A program made the translations under genes and the position numbers. Shown one piece after another: positions 58,111 to 64,000 of a stretch of 64,000 bases of DNA. The notes beneath the pieces are model-generated. The model was not told the DNA's origin. It ran no database searches and was given only the letters and a program-made list of their open reading frames with translations. Source of the stretch: Hemerocallis citrina (lineage: Eukaryota; Streptophyta; Magnoliopsida; Asparagales; Asphodelaceae); contig CM030362.1 of NCBI GenBank assembly GCA_017893485.1, positions 38,968,984 through 39,032,983 of the forward strand. Direction: 5' to 3'. Within the stretch, counting starts at the first letter, position 1, and each line of letters starts with the position of its first letter.

Positions 58111-61100
58111 TAGGACCAAAACTACCATATGAGTCAAAGAAGTGTACTTACTGTGACAAGATCGGTCACACGAAAGCCCGTTGTTATAAGATTATCGGCT
58201 ATCCAGAGAACTGGGATCATAGCAGGGATACTTGGAAGAAGAATTGCAATTAACTTACTGTCGCCATTGGACTGGCCGATCCAACTAAGAAGAGTGGTAG
58301 ATCAACCTCTACAGCTGCAGGTAATGATGGTAAGGTTTTTAATATTACAGCCTCTGTTATGAATAATGCATGGATAATTGATTCGGGTGCTACCGACCAT
58401 ATGACTTTTGATTCTAGACAGGTCCAAAATTTTCAATCATCCACCAAATCATCTGTGTCCACTGCCAATGGTGATCCCTCCGCCATTATTGGCGAGATTT
58501 CCATACCTCTCAAAAATAACCTAACCTTAGATACTACCCTAGTTGTGCCATCCTTGAATTTTAATCTGTTATCTGTTACTCAAATAACTACTGCCATACA
58601 TTGTATTGTAGTTTTTTCGCCTTCACATTGTGTGTTTAAGGATATTCGGACTCTCAAGATGATTGGTTATGGGGTTAGACATGGGAAACTCTATTGCCTG
58701 GATTTAGAATCTGAAAGTTCCAGTAAGTTAACTCAAGCTCTAAGTGTGGAAGGATCCGAAGGTGAGAAGAAGAAATCAGATATTTGGCTATGGCATCGAC
58801 GTCTAGGGCATGCTTCTTTTGGTTATTTGAAGAAATTATTTCCAATTTTATTTTTGAAGTTGGATATTTCTGCCTTTCGGTGTGATGTGTGTGAACTCGC
58901 AAAAGGTCACCATGTCTCTTTTCCTCCAAGTCAAGTAGAAGCTCTTTTCCATTTATGATTATTCATTCTGATGTTTGGGGTCCATCCAAAAACACAATAT
59001 TTGGAGGAGCCAAATGGTTTGTGACATTTATTGATGACTGTACTCGTATGTCCTGGATTTGTTTGATGAAGTCGAAAAGTGAAGTTAGTGGCTTGTTTCA
59101 CAAAATTTTCCAAGCATGTTATGACTCAGTATAAATCACAGGTTCAAGTTCTTAGGATTGATAATGGCGAAGAATACCTGAGTTCGAATCTGCAACAATA
59201 TTTGGTGGAACACGGAATTGTTCACCAGACTACATGCTCATATACACCTCAACAAAATGGAGTTGCAGAAAGAAAAAATAGATATTTTCTCGAGGTGGTC
59301 CGTACTTCTCTTATCCATAGAAATATGCCACTCATTTATTGGGGGAAAGCCCTTGTTTCTGCTGCATACTTAATCAATCGAATTCCCTCTAATATCCTAA
59401 ACTTCCTCACGCCATTTCAAGTATTAACTAAAGCTGTGAATGCACCAAAAGTAGTCAACTTGCCACCTCATGTGTTTGGGTATGTTGCATTTGCTCATCT
59501 TCATCAACATAAACATAATAAGTTAACTCCTCGAGCTGTCTGATGTGTGTTTGTGGGATATGCACATGATAAGAAAGGGTATCGGTGTCATCACCCACCA
59601 ACTCAAAGGATATTTGTGACTATGGATGTTGTGTTCCATGAAGATGAGATGTATTTTTCCTCTTAGATTGAACTTCAGGGGGAGTACCGTAGTGAAGTTC
59701 AAACTCTTGCCTATGATGAAGTGGTTACCATTCAGACTGAACAATCGGATATAAGGGAAGAAAATCTAGATGTAAGTAGTGACGATCACTCGAATGTAGA
59801 TTTGGTTGAGGAAGGAGATTTTTCCACGAAGAACTGCAATCAGTGCCGAACCTCCATGAAGATGAGCCATCTCTACCACCAGCACCGTCAGAACCATCTC
59901 CACCACTAGTACCATCAGATCTATCTCTACCCCCAGCAGAACCCCAAAACCAATTGTCATTGCTGTCGAAGCTCCAAGAAGAGAACTCCCAAACCGTACT
60001 ACTAGAGGTATCCCAAAATTCACTTATGAGCCTAATCCCACTAGTAAAGTCAAGTATCTTATGAGTCATTATGTTTCCACTCATCGATTGTCTGAATCAA
60101 ATAAGTTATTTGTGAATCAATTATCTGTTGTATCTATTCCTAACAGTGTGCAGGAAGCCTTAGCCGATCCAAGGTGGAAAGCAACTATGGATAAGGAGAT
60201 GAAGTCCTTGAAGAAGAATGAGACTTGGGATAGTCGAGCTGCCAGTAGGGAAGAAGTCGGTAGGATGCAGATGGATTTATACGGTAAAATATAAGTCAGA
60301 TGGTTCGATAGAGCGATACAAGGCAAGGCTGGTTGCCAAAGGGTACACTCAAACTTATGGAATTGATTATGAAGAAACATTAGCACATGTGGCAAAGTTC
60401 AACACTGTTCGAGTTATACTGTTACTTGCTGCAAATCTTGACTGGTCATTGGAGCAATTTGATGTGAAGAATGCCTTTCTGCATGGGGAATTGACAGAAG
60501 ATGTTTATATGGATCTACCACCAGGATCAAATAGACTAGTCCAACACAGTAATAAAGTGTGTCGGTTGAGGAAGGCACTATATGGTCTCAAACAGTCGCC
60601 AAGAGTTTGGTTTGGGAGGTTTACAAAATCAGTGAGGACTTTCGAATATTGTCAGAGTAATTCAGATTATACCCTATTCCTGAAAAGGAAAGAAGGTAAG
60701 ATTACTGCTCTTATTGTATATGTGGATGATATGATAGTAACTGGAAATGATCCTGAGGAGAGAACGGCATTGAAGAGCTACTTGTCATAAGAGTTCGAAA
60801 TGAAGGATCTTGGTCCTTTGAGATATTTCCTTGGTATTGAGGTTTCTCGCTCGAGAAAGGGTATATTTCTGTCTCAAAGAAAGTATGCTCTCGATTTAAT
60901 GATGGAAATTGGAATGTCTGCTTGTCAGCCGATTGGTGCACCTTTAGAAGAAGGACTGAAACTTTGCAACGAATCTGATCATGTGCCTTGTGATAAAGAA
61001 AGATATCAGAGATTGGTTGGATGACTGATGTATCTTGTGCATACACGACCAGATTTATCATATGCATAAAGTGTGGTAAGTCAGTTTATGCATGCACCTC

Positions 61101-61230
61101 AGGAACATCACATGGATACAGTGATGAGAATTCTGAGATATATTAAGTCTATTCTAGGAAAAGGGGTCCTATTTGCGAAACATGGTCACTTGAAGATCGA
61201 GGCATATACTGATGCTAATTGGGCAGGATC
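58111..61230 (+). pseudogene. Copia element 2 gag end and pol (broken, 3' truncated)
   Basis: Domains in order: zinc knuckle CTYCDKIGHTKARC (about 58143); stop at about 58251; aspartic protease WIIDSGATDHM (58371); pre-integrase WLWHRRLGHASFGYL; integrase with HSDVWGPSK, DNGEEYLSSNL and PQQNGVAERKN, so the three acidic residues are present though frames are broken; reverse transcriptase GCRWIYTVKYKSDGSIERYK, DVKNAFLHGEL and VYVDDMIVTGND (60720); DLGPLRYFLGIEV; RNase H HMDTVMRILRYIK and EAYTDANWAGS. Stops or shifts occur near 58958, 59132, 59541, 60064, 60290, 60788 and 61022. Sequence ends in RNase H at 61230. The element is dead. Confidence 0.85.
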
Positions 61231-64000
61231 TTTAATATCCCAGATTTCTAAATAATATTTTTAAGATTAATAAATGGATTAAAATAATTTTTGGTGATTT
61301 AATAAATATTTTTTCTGAAAATTTATCTTTTTACACGTGCAAAACATGTGCAAATATTTTCTTGGGAAGTTCAAAGTCAAAAATTATTTTTCTGAAAAAT
61401 ATTATTTATTATTAGATATTATTTGTGAATTTTCTGGAGTTTTCTGATAATTATTGGACCTATTTGCAAATATTACAAAAAGAATGACTTTTGTGCAAGA
61501 TTACCGCTTGGAGTGAAAACTCCAGATTTTTGAATTTTTGGGCTGGGTATAATGCCTAGTCAACTCAAGGTTAAAAATTTTACTTTTTGTTTTGATGAAT
61601 TTGATTTATTTTACAAGTTTCGATAAAAGATGATCTTTTTGCAAAATTGTCATTTTGAGGGGTAACAGTGCAAATTCGTTTTCTGGGTTTTTCAAACAGT
61701 GCCGACTGAATTTATGATGGTTGTTTTTGTTTTTAAATCTCAAATAAATTGGTTTTATCAAGTTTCCAAGTATATGGATCTATATATGTAAGGATGTGTT
61801 TTTAAAAGGAGTATTTTTGCAATGTGTTCAAAACCCTAAAACCTTGGATCCCAGCCTATTTAAAGGTGGAGTGCAGTCGTCTTTCACTGCACAGCACAAG
61901 GGATTTCATTAGTTAATTTTTTTGGAGTTTTAAAGCAAAATATCTTGGATTTCTTGCGAAGGAGGGATTTTTCGTATTGCTTTATTATCTTCGTTTGATC
62001 TCTTCAACAAGGTGAGTGACATGTTTTATTTTGTTTTGTTTTATGTATGTTATACGTGATGATCTATTGATTGGAAAGCATTCTAGAAGTTTGTATGATG
62101 ATATATGAAGTTTGATGAGTAGATGAATTAAAAGTGAATCCTTTCATGAAACTATATTATTGATGATTGGAACCCTAATTTGTTGACTTGAGATTGTTAG
62201 AGAACTGAATAGAAATCATGAGTATGATGCTTTCCTTCATATAATTGTTGTTTTAACTTATCATGATGTGTTGTATGATGATATTGCATAAAAGTGGATA
62301 AAAAGATTACCTTTACTTGTATGTAAATGGATGAACTCTATTTGGGAGCTTTTCGTTGAGCAGAAACTTGATTAGTGATTGTTATAATTGCTCATATGCA
62401 TGGACAAATTATTGTGAATGATTGTGGATGGGTTTGATGGCTATTGAATGTGGAGTCTTGAGGAAAAGGGGGTTTAGATTTGGATCTATGCATTATGATC
62501 AATTTGAGGATTTCGTGATTTGGTGAAGTTTTGAGAAGTTTTAAATTGGATATGATTGGTTTTAGTACTGAGATAAATATAAATATTTTACTATTTCTAA
62601 TTGATGTGTTTTGAAGTTTTCTTGGCACACAAACATGTGTACATATATCTTATTTCGTTGTTTTCGAAGAAAATGGGTTTTCGTGTGTTTTGATGGAGTT
62701 TTGATTGGATTTCAAATGTTTTGGTTCTGAGATAGTTTTAAACTCTTTACTACTCTTATTGATGGATTTTTGAAGTCTAAACTGATGTTAAAATTCGTAT
62801 TCGAACATATATGTACAAAAGATGTTGTTTTGAAAGATTTTTGGGTAAACTCCTATTTCGAGATCTTGATATGTTTTGATGTATTTTAATAACTCCTATA
62901 TGTTATACAAGTTACAGTTAATTATCTCAAGAAATTAGTTCTTCAAATTTGTGATTTTTACAAAGTGGAATCGTGTATCGGTTAAAACATGCACAGCCTT
63001 TAAACTACAGTCTGGAGGTTTGACAGTCGACCGACCAATGTCGACAATCGAATATCGGGGTCCTGGCTGAAGTATTTTCTTGAGTCTCGAATTTTTCTGC
63101 AGGACAGTCGACTGACTACCTTATACAGTCAACTGTCTCTGCTCTGAATTAATGTTTTCTTTAAGTGTTGGATTTCCCGCAGGACAGTCGACTGTCCAGA
63201 TTATACAGTCGACTGCTAATGCTCTGATTGTAGTTTTCTTGAGTCTTCAGATTTTTCCGCGGGACAGTCGACTAGCTACAGTATGCGGTTGACTGTTACT
63301 GCGCTGCTTGATGTTTTTCTTGAGTTTGGATTTCACGCGGGACAATCGACTGACTACTCTATAAAGTCGACTGCTACCGCTCTGACTGATATTTTCTTGA
63401 GTTTTTCTGATGCTTCTTTTGATCGATTGTTCCTTCAATATTATATTGTTTTAAAAGATGTTTTGCTACAGATTAAAAAGATTTTACAGAGATTTATATT
63501 GAAGCTTTAAATGTATTCTTTTGGACCTTATTTGAGTTATATGTGTTTTCAAAGGAATGAATGTTTCGTGATATTTTACAGCTTAAAAATATGATTTTCA
63601 GTTATTTAATAGATTTAATATTTATTTGGATTCTGGAATTTATATAAGATTTGGATTTTGTTGATTTAAGAAGTTTCTTTATATAATCGTTTTGACGATA
63701 GATTTGTGAGTTTTAATGAAAGTTTTGGTCTTGATGGATGAGTTGTGATTTCTCTAAGAGTTGAGTGGGAGTCCTGTGTACCGGCAGATAAGATTTGTTG
63801 ATTTAGACCAGTTGGGTCTTGGAATTGTTGTTTAGTATTTAAATCCGGCAGGATACACTAACTCTAGAGATGAGGCTTTTTGTCTTTTAATAATAACCAA
63901 CTTAAGGACAGGCACTAGTGGAGATGTGGTGGAATTTGGAAAACGTAAGTATATACTTTGGTCTGTTAGTCCAACGGATGTATTCCAGGACTATTTGTTA
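61231..64000 (+). repeat. Left part of a long Gypsy-like LTR or leader, runs out of the window
   Basis: TAATATCCCAGATTTCTAAA at the junction resembles the start of the solo LTR (TGTAATACCCCATAATTTCAAA), so a related element probably inserted into the Copia RNase H. A TATTTAAA box at about 61856 and a GAAGGAGGG / CAACAAGGTGAGTGAC leader (near 61965-62020) suggest a promoter and a possible donor splice site. No coding region is seen in 2.8 kb. The orientation is inferred. Confidence 0.5.
63000..63405. repeat. 80-bp tandem repeat with paired GTCGAC palindromes
   Basis: GACAGTCGAC-type starts occur at about 63022, 63102, 63183, 63263 and 63341, about 80 bp apart, giving five diverged units. Each unit has two palindromes of the CAGTCGACTG type 22-24 bp apart, separated by ...TTATA..., followed by CTGCTCTGA and a TTTTCTTGAGT phrase. 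Confidence 0.85.

Larger units (their letters stand above)
57198..61230 (+). mobile_element. Copia element 2, truncated at its 3' end
   Basis: A short 5' LTR (57198-57395, TGTTGAAATA to TTTTCA) is followed by the primer-binding site TGGTATAAGAGC (57399-57410), one base from the usual TGGTATCAGAGC initiator-Met site. A leader and a broken pol follow in order: zinc knuckle, protease, integrase, reverse transcriptase, RNase H. The element stops inside RNase H at about 61230, where another LTR begins. It inserted into the gag of Copia element 1. Confidence 0.8.

Overview
The window looks like repeat-dense intergenic DNA from a flowering plant, probably a eudicot. The evidence is Tat-lineage Ty3/Gypsy elements with two RNase H domains, plant-type Ty1/Copia, L1-like LINEs, PIF/Harbinger, CACTA and hAT DNA transposons, and pieces of plant nuclear genes (Ran GTPase, plastid malonyl-CoA:ACP transacylase, pectate lyase, a BTB/POZ-like protein). 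I see no intact ordinary host gene. Almost all of the sequence is mobile elements nested in one another.

Layout, left to right. 1-785: the 3' end and LTR of a Gypsy element entering from the left edge. 786-1427: part of another LTR. About 1680-3115: an old 5'-truncated LINE (minus). 3121-4095: two short TIR-type elements. 4146-29215: a PIF/Harbinger-derived element (TAA target duplication) with a decayed Myb/SANT-like gene and a decayed DDE transposase, swollen by degenerate repeats and by two later insertions. Those are a very young 10.0-kb Gypsy element (8540-18541, LTRs identical by eye, perfect 5-bp duplication) and a 5.6-kb CACTA element (19748-25353, TAT duplication). The CACTA element has no transposase that I can recognise but carries intron-containing pieces of at least three, probably four, host genes. 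29342-37005: a full-length LINE (minus) with a 12-13 bp target duplication. 37494-49691: a second Tat-type Gypsy element whose 3' part holds a separate antisense four-exon gene with its own TATA box, then an 89-bp tandem array. 50202-50278: a decayed tRNA-Ile(AAU). 51750-54216: a hAT-type element with a perfect 8-bp duplication, filled with LINE tails. 54746-57197: a deleted Copia element (minus) interrupted by a solo LTR. 57198-61230: a second Copia element (plus), cut off by a third Gypsy-like LTR that runs out of the window and holds an 80-bp palindromic tandem repeat.

The genes work together only as parts of transposons. Gag-Pol proteins would serve their own LTR elements, ORF1/ORF2 the LINE, and Myb-like plus DDE proteins the Harbinger element. 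Nearly all are broken. The closest to intact is the 8.5-18.5 kb Gypsy polyprotein, with one in-frame stop. The two most interesting structures are the multi-gene capture in the CACTA element, including an in-frame Ran to BTB-like join, and the antisense spliced gene in the second Gypsy element.
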